DNA of 64,000 bases from Pelotomaculum sp. (GTDB taxonomy: Bacteria > Bacillota > Desulfotomaculia > Desulfotomaculales > Pelotomaculaceae): assembly GCA_018435055.1 (NCBI GenBank), contig JAHDOA010000047.1, positions 1 to 64,000 on the forward strand. Reading direction: 5' to 3'. Both the position numbers and the translations under genes were made by a program. Below the pieces are notes generated by a model, which made no database searches, was not told where the DNA came from, and saw only the letters and a program-made list of their open reading frames with translations. Shown here piece after piece: positions 50,303 to 58,560 of this stretch; positions within the stretch are counted from its first letter, which is position 1, and every line of letters begins with the position of its first letter.

Positions 50303-52834
50303 ATGATGGAAGAGAAAAAACTTACAAAAGAAGATATCGACTGTGTAAGGGACGTTGAAGGATTTCCGATTGCGAAGGACGAGGACATCATTGCACTCTC
50401 TCGACCTCCGTACTACACTGCTTGCCCGAACCCGTTCATAGAGGATTTTATCCGTGAGCATGGTACACCGTATAATGAAGATACAGATGATTACCATCGG
50501 GAACCATTTTCGGCTGATATTAGTGAGGGAAAGAATGATCCGATTTATATGGCTCACACATATCATACAAAGGTTCCATACAAAGCAATTGTGCGATATA
50601 TCTTACACTATACAAATCCGGGTGATATCGTATTTGACGGTTTCTGTGGGACGGGTATGACTGGTGTGGCTGCACAGATGTGTGAGTTCCCTGAATTAAA
50701 GGATGAAATAACTAACATTGGCAAAGATGTGATATTTGGAGCAAGAAAAGCGGTGTTAAGCGATTTGTCACCTGCTGCAACTGCGATTTCATACACATAT
50801 AATTCACCTATAACATATGCACAGTTCTGTAAGAAGTATGATGATATGCTTGAAGCTTTAGAAGCGAGGTGTGCATGGCTTTATGAAACACCTCATTGTG
50901 ACGAGAAAGGCGAGCCATACTTTAAAACTATAGATGGTTCTTCTGTAAAAGGTAGAATTAATTATGTAATTTGGTCGGATGTATATGTATGCCCAAATTG
51001 CTCAAAACCACTTGTTTTCTGGAATGAAGCAGTTGATCAAAAAGATAAATCGGTCAAGGAAAGATTCAAGTGTAAATCTTGTGGTGCAATATTATCAAAA
51101 AAAGATTGTGATAGAGAAATTGAAACAAAGTTTGATAGAGTGCTGCAAACATCGAGAAGTTTTGCAAAACAAGTACCTGTATTAATAAAATACACATATG
51201 GAAATAAGAGTTATGAGCGTAAGCCTGTTGAATTTGACTACGAATTGATTCGAAAAATCGAAGAGTTAGATTCTTTTCCTTGGTACCCAACGGACAGAAT
51301 GGTAGAAGGTAGAGAAGGTCGTAGAAATGATATAACAGGACGAACAAATATTCATGATTTTTTTACGCAACGAAATCTATATGCATTAGGAGTTATGCGA
51401 GAATTATGCATTGATGATCCACAGCTTCGTTTCATCTGGACATCAATTATGCAAAGAGCTTCAAAACTATTCAAATGGAGCAAAAATCAAGCAGGACCAT
51501 TAATGGGAACGTTATATATTTCATCTTGCATTTTTGAGACATCCATTTTTAATTTATTAAAAAGTAAAGCAAATATCTATAAGAATTGGCGTATACAAAA
51601 ACAAAACTGTATAGTAAGTACCGCTTCACTAACAGATGCGAGTCAAATTCCTAACAATACAATTGACTATATATTTACGGATCCTCCTTTTGGAAGTAAT
51701 ATTGATTACTCTGAATTATCATATATGTGGGAATCATGGATAAGAGTAAAAACAAACAATAAAGAAGAAGCCATAATGAACAATGCTCAGCAAAAAGGAT
51801 TGGCAGAATATCAACATCTAATGGAAAGATGCTTTTTTGAGTACTACCGTGTTTTGAAGCCTGGTCGTTGGATGACGGTTGAGTTTCATAACAGTCAAAA
51901 TTCTGTTTGGAATGCCATAGCTGAGGCTTTACTAAGAGCTGGATTCATCGTAGCAGACGTGCGAACCCTTGATAAAAAACAGGGTAGCTTTAAGCAAGTA
52001 ACGGCAGCTTCAGCTGTAAAGCAGGATTTGGTTATTTCGGCATATAAACCCAAGGAAGCTTTCGTGCGTCAGTTTACAGAGCGTGCTGGTGATCCAGAAA
52101 TGGCATGGGAGTTTGTTCGTCAACATTTGCAAAATGTTCCCATTGCCCCTAACTCTACGGGTAAAATTGAAGTGGTTTCCGAACGGCAAGATTATCTGCT
52201 CTTTGACCGTATGGTGGCTTTTCATATTATGCGTGGTATTCCTGTTCCAATGGATGCGCATATATTCTATGCGGGTCTGCGGGAACGGTTTATTCAGCGT
52301 GACGGGATGTTTTTCCTGCCTGATCAGGTAAATGAATATGACGAGCGCCGCCAAAAGATGGAATTAGAAGACCAGCAATTATCACTTTTTATTACTGATG
52401 AAAAGAGCGCTATTATCTGGCTCAACGCACAACTTGGGAAAGAACGCCAGTCATACTCGGAGATACAGCCGAAATTCTTACAGGACTGGCACCGCAACAA
52501 GTTTGAGCAGATGCCGGAACTCCTTGATATGCTTAAAGAGAATTTTCTCCAAGACGAGGATGGAAAATGGTATGTGCCTGATCTTTCCGATAAGGCGGAC
52601 CTTGAAAAGCTTCGCAGGAAACGTCTGATTAAGGACTTTTACGATATTTATGTTAAAGGGACCGGCCGTATTAAAAACGCCCGTACCGAGGCAATTCGTG
52701 TCGGCTTCGACGAATGCTGGAAGGAAAGGAACTACTCCCTAATCGTAAAAGTTGGTGATCGTTTACCGGAAACTGTCCTGCAGGAAGACCCCGCGCTGTT
52801 AATGTATTATGATAACGCTGCAAATAGAATGTAG
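50303..52834 (+). CDS. pglXI: PglXI-type adenine DNA methyltransferase of BREX type 3
   Basis: This 843-residue protein has SAM-binding motif I IVFDGFCGTGMTGVAA (about 110-125) and a zinc ribbon insertion (CPNCSKPLVFWN...CKSCGAILSKKDC, about 227-272). Catalytic motif IV is IFTDPPFGSNIDYSEL (about 457-472), and a helical C-terminal domain follows. DPPF is typical of N6-adenine methyltransferases. In BREX the enzyme marks self DNA at non-palindromic sites. It starts directly after the brxC stop with GGGGAGG upstream. The order brxC-pglXI-brxHII identifies type 3. The central third is more AT-rich than the rest, suggesting recombination of the specificity region. Confidence 0.9.
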   Translation: MMEEKKLTKEDIDCVRDVEGFPIAKDEDIIALSRPPYYTACPNPFIEDFIREHGTPYNEDTDDYHREPFSADISEGKNDPIYMAHTYHTKVPYKAIVRYILHYTNPGDIVFDGFCGTGMTGVAAQMCEFPELKDEITNIGKDVIFGARKAVLSDLSPAATAISYTYNSPITYAQFCKKYDDMLEALEARCAWLYETPHCDEKGEPYFKTIDGSSVKGRINYVIWSDVYVCPNCSKPLVFWNEAVDQKDKSVKERFKCKSCGAILSKKDCDREIETKFDRVLQTSRSFAKQVPVLIKYTYGNKSYERKPVEFDYELIRKIEELDSFPWYPTDRMVEGREGRRNDITGRTNIHDFFTQRNLYALGVMRELCIDDPQLRFIWTSIMQRASKLFKWSKNQAGPLMGTLYISSCIFETSIFNLLKSKANIYKNWRIQKQNCIVSTASLTDASQIPNNTIDYIFTDPPFGSNIDYSELSYMWESWIRVKTNNKEEAIMNNAQQKGLAEYQHLMERCFFEYYRVLKPGRWMTVEFHNSQNSVWNAIAEALLRAGFIVADVRTLDKKQGSFKQVTAASAVKQDLVISAYKPKEAFVRQFTERAGDPEMAWEFVRQHLQNVPIAPNSTGKIEVVSERQDYLLFDRMVAFHIMRGIPVPMDAHIFYAGLRERFIQRDGMFFLPDQVNEYDERRQKMELEDQQLSLFITDEKSAIIWLNAQLGKERQSYSEIQPKFLQDWHRNKFEQMPELLDMLKENFLQDEDGKWYVPDLSDKADLEKLRRKRLIKDFYDIYVKGTGRIKNARTEAIRVGFDECWKERNYSLIVKVGDRLPETVLQEDPALLMYYDNAANRM

Positions 52835-52847
52835 GAGGATACACATA

Positions 52848-53114
52848 ATGAAAGACTTAAGCAGAAATGTATCTCTTTTGTGTCCTGTATGCGGTAATGA
52901 TCAGTTTTCCACAGTTAATGATGATATTGAAAACCTCAAGGATGCACCAGATGAAACAAGAATTAAATGCTCGGATTGTGGAGCCACACGCACGAAAGCA
53001 GAACTGATTGAAGAAAATCAGGAAATCATTAATGCAAATATCGAAGACATTAAGAAAGAAGCCATCTCTAAAATTGAGAAAGAACTAAAAAAAGCTTTCA
53101 AGAAGCTTAAGTAG
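52848..53114 (+). CDS. Small zinc-ribbon/coiled-coil protein inserted in the BREX operon
   Basis: This 88-residue protein has a zinc ribbon, CPVCGNDQFSTVNDD...RIKCSDCGATRTKAEL (about residues 11-46), followed by a highly charged helix with a Lys/Glu heptad character (ENQEIINANIEDIKKEAISKIEKELKKAFKKLK). It is not one of the six canonical BREX type 3 proteins. ATG at 52848, with AGGAGG at 52833-52838 overlapping the pglXI stop, is chosen over upstream codons. It lies 13 bp after pglXI and 8 bp before the next gene, so it is expressed with BREX. The function is unknown; nucleic acid or protein binding is plausible. Confidence 0.8.
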   Translation: MKDLSRNVSLLCPVCGNDQFSTVNDDIENLKDAPDETRIKCSDCGATRTKAELIEENQEIINANIEDIKKEAISKIEKELKKAFKKLK

Positions 53115-53122
53115 GAGACAAT

Positions 53123-53608
53123 ATGGACTGGGCAATAATTTGGTGTTATGCAAAAGAGTATATTACATATATAGTCCCTTTGTTCGCGTTGTTGCTTTCC
53201 ATCGTTTCTTTGTGTAAATCAGCAAAGAGCCAGAAACTGCAGAATCGGGTAAGCGAGCTTGAATTGAAAATTAAAGAATATGAAGTTGCTGAAGTTGAGA
53301 AGAAGAAAACTGAAGCTGGCCTGGCTTGTATTGAAGCTCGTGTAATCCATATTTCGAGTGGGAAATATAGACTGAAAGTCTGGAACTCTGGACAAGCAAC
53401 TGCTTACAAAGTATCAGCTATTATTGATAAGAATGCTAATTTAATAATAATGTCTTCAAAAATGCCATTTGACTTTTTGGAAGCGGGTAAGAGCTTTGAA
53501 GAGCACCTTATAGTACATATGGGGACTGCGGATAAATTCAAGATTGTCACAACGTGGGAAGATGCAGCTGGACAACCCCATCAGAAAGAACAAATGGGTA
53601 GTCTTTAA
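53123..53608 (+). CDS. Membrane-anchored coiled-coil/beta-domain protein inserted in the BREX operon
   Basis: This 161-residue protein has one N-terminal membrane helix (about residues 13-31, ITYIVPLFALLLSIVSLCK). A coiled coil follows (about 34-60, SQKLQNRVSELELKIKEYEVAEVEKKK). A beta-rich domain of about 90 residues has RLKVWNSGQATAYKVSAII and SFEEHLIVHMGTADKFKIVTTWED, resembling Ig-like domains described by a WNxGxAxA pattern. It is most likely anchored in the inner membrane with the soluble part in the cytoplasm. It is not a canonical BREX gene but sits between pglXI and brxHII with only 8 and 17 bp spacers. With the zinc-ribbon protein it may form an accessory sensor or effector module. 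The function is unknown. Confidence 0.8.
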   Translation: MDWAIIWCYAKEYITYIVPLFALLLSIVSLCKSAKSQKLQNRVSELELKIKEYEVAEVEKKKTEAGLACIEARVIHISSGKYRLKVWNSGQATAYKVSAIIDKNANLIIMSSKMPFDFLEAGKSFEEHLIVHMGTADKFKIVTTWEDAAGQPHQKEQMGSL

Positions 53609-53625
53609 CACGAAGAGGTGAGGAT

Positions 53626-56307
53626 ATGCCAACCGTAGGTGAAAACTTAATAGATACTCGAACAGGTCGTGTTGTCCTCATTGTTGAGGTGCATGAGCTT
53701 TGGGGCATGACGACCTGCAAGGTCATAGACATGACATCGAATGCTGTTTATTCGGTCAATGCCGAGAACCTTGCTTTGTCCGGAGCTGCATCAGCAGCTT
53801 CGGAGGCGTTTGTGCGCTTTGTCGCCGCATGGTGCAAGGTGAAAAACGAGCTTGCAAACGGTACGGTATTTGACACCAGCGAGAGTGTTCTTCCACTCCC
53901 GCACCAGCGCTACGCTTTGGAGCGGGCAATGGCATCAAACGAAGTAAGATATATGCTTGCCGATGAGGTTGGACTTGGAAAAACTATCGAAGCCGGACTA
54001 ATCATTAAGGAACTGAAAACTCGCGGGCTTATTGAACGTGTCCTCGTCGTTTGCCCGAAAGGCCTTGTAACTCAGTGGGAAACAGAGATGCTTGAAAAGT
54101 TCGGTGAGCGGTTTACTATTGTTTCACCTGAAGACTATGCAACTTTGAAGAAGATAAACCATGATCAGAATGTATTTACGAAATTCCCGCTGGTCATCAG
54201 TCCGATGGATGCCATCAAACCATTGGAGCAACGTAATGGTTGGACACAGGAACGTATCGATCAATACAATGATGAACGCATTGAGGCTGTCGTTGCTGGT
54301 GGTTGGGATTTGATAATAATTGATGAGGCGCATCGTGTAGCAGGCTCTACTGGTGAGGTAGCTCGACATAAACTTGGTGATATGCTCTCAAAAGCGAGCC
54401 CACATTTACTGCTTCTCACGGCTACACCACATTCCGGTAAAACGGAGCCTTTCCTGAGGCTTATGCAATTACTTGACCGAGATGCTTTTCCAAATCCAAA
54501 GGCAGTGGTGAAAGAGCAGGTAGCGCCTTATATCATTCGTACAGAAAAACGAGAAGCTGTGGACAATGAAGGGAAACCGCTTTTCAAAAATCGTCACACG
54601 CATCTTGTAAAAGTGGAATGGCAAGAACGTCATAGTTTGCAGCAGGAGCTCTATGAACAGGTAACGGAGTATGTACGAACCGGCTACAACAAAGCTATGC
54701 GTGAGAAAAAACCTTACATCGGTTTTCTTATGGTGCTGTTTCAACGTCTCGTTTCCAGCAGTACTGCCGCAATTGCTGATGCTTTGGAACGTCGTTTAGA
54801 AATTATCACAACGCAGTCAGAACAGCTACATACGGCAAGCATCGGAGACTTAGCTGACCAAGAGATGGAGGAATCGCTTGAGGAAGCATTGACTGTTCTT
54901 TCTGCCGGTATTGCCGAAGAAAAAATGCAGCTTGAAAAGCTTCTCTTACTGGCAAAGCAAGCGAAAAATCAATTCATTGACGCTAAAGCCGAGCAGCTAT
55001 GTGAAATTCTACGTGTACTGTCTACGCAGGAAGCTGATGCGAAGGTCATTATATTCACCGAATTTGTAATGACACAGAAATTCATACAGGCGCTGGTTGA
55101 GGCGCGTGGCTTTACAACCTCGCTTATCAACGGTCATATGTCAATAGAAGAAAGAAATGTTGCACTGCGTCAATTTCGCCGTGAACGTAACATACTCATA
55201 TCCACCGATGCGGGTGGTGAAGGTATCAATATGCAATTCGCACATATTGTAATTAACTACGACCTGCCTTGGAATCCGATGAAGATTGAGCAACGTATTG
55301 GCCGTGCAGATCGTATCGGACAAGCCAAGGATGTCGAAGTATTTAATTTCATTCTTAATGATACTATTGAAAATCGTGTGCGCTCTGTTCTTGAGGAAAA
55401 ACTGGCTACAATCCTATCAGAACTGGGCTTTGATAAACTTCAAGATGTACTCAATAGTGACAGTGCTGATCTTGACTTTACCCAGGTATATATGAAAACT
55501 ATAGCAACACAAAAGTATGGAACATATTATACTGATGGGCTTGGCAAGGATATGGAGAAACAGGTCGGGCAGGCAGTTAAAATCCGCGATATTATACGGG
55601 ATGAAAAAACGCTAATGCCTGATAGCCAGTTTGAACGACAACAACAAGCTTTCCACAATGTATTGCGGAATATGCTCACTCATTATAAAACTTGGAAAGG
55701 TTATACAGTTGATCCGCTATTCGATTTAGAACTGTCAGTTTCCGACCCACAAATACAAATGCTTTTAGGTGATAAAATAGTGTGGCATCAAAAAGATGGC
55801 ATTCCTGTTTTTGAAGTAAAAGGCGTAAATACCGAAAATGGATTATGGTCATTATGGCGGATTTCTTTGAGCGATGGCGATGAAAACCAGCGCATGATTT
55901 CGCTGTTTATCAATGATAATGATGTATATCGTCCAGCCGCATCTAAGCTACTTTGGGATGAGATGCTTCACAATAAAATAACACTAAATATATTGGGTAC
56001 GGAATCGCTTGACCATGAAACATATTGTGCTATTCTCTCCCGTGTTGCTGAGCTGACAGAGGATACATTCCTTGAAATGAAGAATCATTATTATTCTTGG
56101 CACGAACAAGAATACAAAAAGCGCCTATACGCACTAACACTTCGTATAGAAGCGGCCGGCAAAATCGGCATAGAAAATATTCGCGTGTCGCGGATAAGAA
56201 AACTTGAAAGGCAGTTACAAAAGCTACAGCAGGAGTACAATCGACATAAGAGTATTTGTCCCTCGCTGCAGCCAATGCTAATATGCAAGGTGAAAAAGCC
56301 ATGTTGA
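53626..56307 (+). CDS. brxHII: BrxHII, SNF2-family helicase of BREX type 3
   Basis: This 893-residue protein has a SNF2/DISARM-like helicase: PHQRYALERAMASNEVRYMLADEVGLGKTIEAGLI (motifs Q and I, about 89-124), LIIIDEAHRVAGS (motif II, about 227-239), LLLTATPHSG (motif III), and a C-terminal helicase half with ILISTDAGGEGINMQFA and IEQRIGRADRIGQ (about 525-570). In BREX type 3 this gene replaces brxL of type 1. RBS AAGAGGTGAGG precedes ATG. Its stop overlaps the pglZ start by 7 bp. Confidence 0.92.
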   Translation: MPTVGENLIDTRTGRVVLIVEVHELWGMTTCKVIDMTSNAVYSVNAENLALSGAASAASEAFVRFVAAWCKVKNELANGTVFDTSESVLPLPHQRYALERAMASNEVRYMLADEVGLGKTIEAGLIIKELKTRGLIERVLVVCPKGLVTQWETEMLEKFGERFTIVSPEDYATLKKINHDQNVFTKFPLVISPMDAIKPLEQRNGWTQERIDQYNDERIEAVVAGGWDLIIIDEAHRVAGSTGEVARHKLGDMLSKASPHLLLLTATPHSGKTEPFLRLMQLLDRDAFPNPKAVVKEQVAPYIIRTEKREAVDNEGKPLFKNRHTHLVKVEWQERHSLQQELYEQVTEYVRTGYNKAMREKKPYIGFLMVLFQRLVSSSTAAIADALERRLEIITTQSEQLHTASIGDLADQEMEESLEEALTVLSAGIAEEKMQLEKLLLLAKQAKNQFIDAKAEQLCEILRVLSTQEADAKVIIFTEFVMTQKFIQALVEARGFTTSLINGHMSIEERNVALRQFRRERNILISTDAGGEGINMQFAHIVINYDLPWNPMKIEQRIGRADRIGQAKDVEVFNFILNDTIENRVRSVLEEKLATILSELGFDKLQDVLNSDSADLDFTQVYMKTIATQKYGTYYTDGLGKDMEKQVGQAVKIRDIIRDEKTLMPDSQFERQQQAFHNVLRNMLTHYKTWKGYTVDPLFDLELSVSDPQIQMLLGDKIVWHQKDGIPVFEVKGVNTENGLWSLWRISLSDGDENQRMISLFINDNDVYRPAASKLLWDEMLHNKITLNILGTESLDHETYCAILSRVAELTEDTFLEMKNHYYSWHEQEYKKRLYALTLRIEAAGKIGIENIRVSRIRKLERQLQKLQQEYNRHKSICPSLQPMLICKVKKPC

Positions 56308-57770
56308 GAGATTTGCTTTTTGAAAAAGCTGGGCTACCTTGGGTTGAACGGCTTATCATATACGATACTGATAACCTCGTTTCTCGAACTGCCGGAACTA
56401 ACGGACTGTATTGGGATGAGTATAGAGTTTTTGAAGTGAACTGCTCTGAAGAGCTTCGCTTTATTTTTGAACGGGATTGCCGTCAGACTAAAGAACGGAT
56501 CATTTTCATAATACCCAGCTTGGATATCAAAATACCTTATGATATTTATAAACAGTTCACAATTGCTACGCTGGGGCTTGAAACAGTATTTCCAAAACTT
56601 GATACTTCTACCATCCGCGCCTCTCGCAATATTGATTTTGATTACTTATCTGTAGCAACTAAGTATTTGAGTGGACGTCGTTTGACTGCAAAACAAACAA
56701 AAGCGTTTTTAACAGTTGATATGTTTAATCAGGATATAGTAAATGCTTATTCTGCAGCTGCTACACAAGAGCTTATAATGCGATTAGCATCTTGCAAGAC
56801 ATACCGTGATTGGACGCCAGTTGTAGACTTGCTGTCTAAACTTATGCTGCTACGTGACAAAGGATTTACGATTAAAGATATTCAAGAGACGTACAGTTCA
56901 GTTGACACAACTTTCCGCAATTGGACTTCTGAGCGTTACTCGTCTCTCGCGACGTCAGCAGATATTAGACAGCCTGTAATGCTTCATCACGTCTTGGACT
57001 TTGTGCGTCGAAATGGCAAAAAACCAGCAGTCATTGTTATTGATGGTATGAGTTTTGTGGACTGGCAACTAATCCAAGAATCATTCGCAGATGCTCCGTG
57101 GAGTTTGAACGTCAATGCAGTTTTTTCGTTTATCCCAACGATTACAAGCATTGCTCGACAGTCCCTGTTTTCGGGGGCAATACCAGTGCAGAATCCGAAA
57201 ACATTTTCTTTGGTTGATGAAGAAAAACAGTGGCGACATTATTGGATAGAGAACGGGCTCCGAGACGATGAGATATATTTCGGAAAAACAGAAACACCCG
57301 AAATCTCTGATAAAATCAAAGCAGCTGGAATTGTTGTGAATTTCATAGATGACCTGATACATAGACAGCTTCAAGGAACTCCCGGAATGGCAGTGGATAT
57401 AGAAACATGGCTTAAAAACGGTACACTTCGAAACATGATTGAAAATCTATTATCCGCTGGTTTTGATGTTTTTATCACTGCCGATCACGGACATGCTGAA
57501 GCGGTCGGTATGGGCCGATTCACAAAGCCAGGACTTTTGACCGAGGATGTCAGTCGCAGGGCTGTTATTTATAAGGATTTCGCCGGTACTGAAGAACTTG
57601 ATAAGTTCAAGGTTTCCGAGTATGCTGGCACTTACATGCCGAAAAATTATCGCTATTTCCTCTTTGCAAATGAAGAGTGTATTGGTGATCGCGGCAAAAA
57701 ATACATCACACACGGCAGTGATTCTATTGAGGAACTACTGGTGCCGTTTGTTAGAATAGGAGTGGTTTAA
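56301..57770 (+). CDS. pglZ: PglZ, alkaline phosphatase-superfamily protein of BREX
   Basis: This 489-residue protein has the PglZ metal-binding core: VIVIDGMSFVDWQL (about 249-262), TITSIARQSLFSG (about 290-302, with the nucleophile Thr/Ser region), FDVFITADHGHAEAVGMG (about 400-417) and THGSDSIEELLVPFVRIG at the C-terminus. PglZ is universal to BREX. At about 490 residues it is shorter than many type 3 PglZ proteins, because the N-terminal part is reduced. ATG at 56301 overlaps brxHII and follows AAGGTGA; ATG codons at 56256-56283 would overlap the helicase gene more deeply. Confidence 0.9.
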   Translation: MLRDLLFEKAGLPWVERLIIYDTDNLVSRTAGTNGLYWDEYRVFEVNCSEELRFIFERDCRQTKERIIFIIPSLDIKIPYDIYKQFTIATLGLETVFPKLDTSTIRASRNIDFDYLSVATKYLSGRRLTAKQTKAFLTVDMFNQDIVNAYSAAATQELIMRLASCKTYRDWTPVVDLLSKLMLLRDKGFTIKDIQETYSSVDTTFRNWTSERYSSLATSADIRQPVMLHHVLDFVRRNGKKPAVIVIDGMSFVDWQLIQESFADAPWSLNVNAVFSFIPTITSIARQSLFSGAIPVQNPKTFSLVDEEKQWRHYWIENGLRDDEIYFGKTETPEISDKIKAAGIVVNFIDDLIHRQLQGTPGMAVDIETWLKNGTLRNMIENLLSAGFDVFITADHGHAEAVGMGRFTKPGLLTEDVSRRAVIYKDFAGTEELDKFKVSEYAGTYMPKNYRYFLFANEECIGDRGKKYITHGSDSIEELLVPFVRIGVV

Positions 57771-57774
57771 TTAT

Positions 57775-58491
57775 ATGGCAAAAATTGTTGCCTTTTCATT
57801 ACCAATTGATCTCAACCAGCTGAATGAGGTTTATGAATTATACATTGCTGGGGTATCCAGAGAAGATGCTCGGACAAGGCTTGATGAACAAATAAGTCAA
57901 CATCTATCAAGTAAGGATACAATTAGAAAAACCCGTACCATTTTGCTAAATGTTTGGTACGATGGACAATCCATTATTCATGATTCTGCTGTTGAAGCTG
58001 CTCGGTACTTAACTCGTTCAGAGCGATTACCAGTACATTGGGCTATGATGCTGATACGGTTTCCTATTTTCAAGGATTTATGCATCGTACTCGGCAACCT
58101 ATATGAGTTAAAGGATTGTGTATCAGCAACTCAAATAAAAAATGAAGTGTTCAACAAGTGGGGTGCACGCTCAACTCTTGAAACCTCACTGTCAAAAAAC
58201 CTTAAAACGTTGCGTGATGTTGGAACAATAAAATGTGCTGATATAAGCGGAAACTATGAAAAATGTGTTCATACTATATCGGACCATAATGCTGTGGCAT
58301 TGCTGTTTGCATCTATCTTGCTGGCTACAGAACAGCAGTATATGACTTGGGAAAGCTTCATATCTCATCCTGCAATTTTTCCATTTTCTATTTGTGATGT
58401 TACGCAGGCGGATATGGCAGCAGTTCCGTATTTAGCAATGGAGCGCATGGGTGAACAGGTAGTATTCCGTGTTATTTCGCCGTTATCATAA
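57775..58491 (+). CDS. brxA: BrxA-family protein of BREX
   Basis: This 238-residue protein of the BrxA/DUF1819 family is all-helical. It has LYIAGVSREDARTRLDEQISQHLSSKDTIRKTRTILLNVWYDG, LPVHWAMMLIRFPIFKDLCIVLGNLYELKDCVSATQIKNEVFNKWGARSTLETSLSKNLKTLRDVG and DHNAVALLFASILLATE. BrxA is a small DNA-binding protein with NusB-like similarity, needed for BREX protection. It closes the type 3 operon, 4 bp after pglZ. No strong terminator follows, only a 6-bp hairpin (CTTGGT/ACCAAG, 58525-58541) without a T-tract. Transcription may run on into the hsd genes. Confidence 0.9.
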   Translation: MAKIVAFSLPIDLNQLNEVYELYIAGVSREDARTRLDEQISQHLSSKDTIRKTRTILLNVWYDGQSIIHDSAVEAARYLTRSERLPVHWAMMLIRFPIFKDLCIVLGNLYELKDCVSATQIKNEVFNKWGARSTLETSLSKNLKTLRDVGTIKCADISGNYEKCVHTISDHNAVALLFASILLATEQQYMTWESFISHPAIFPFSICDVTQADMAAVPYLAMERMGEQVVFRVISPLS

Positions 58492-58560
58492 CCTTTTAAT
58501 TTTGCCTATATCTTTTAATTATTCCTTGGTTGCCGACCAAGAGGGGGTGCAAAGACTGTA

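Noticed and set aside
58525-58541. CTTGGT/ACCAAG hairpin after brxA as a BREX terminator
   Set aside because: The stem is only 6 bp with no T-tract, so it is unlikely to stop transcription into hsdM'.
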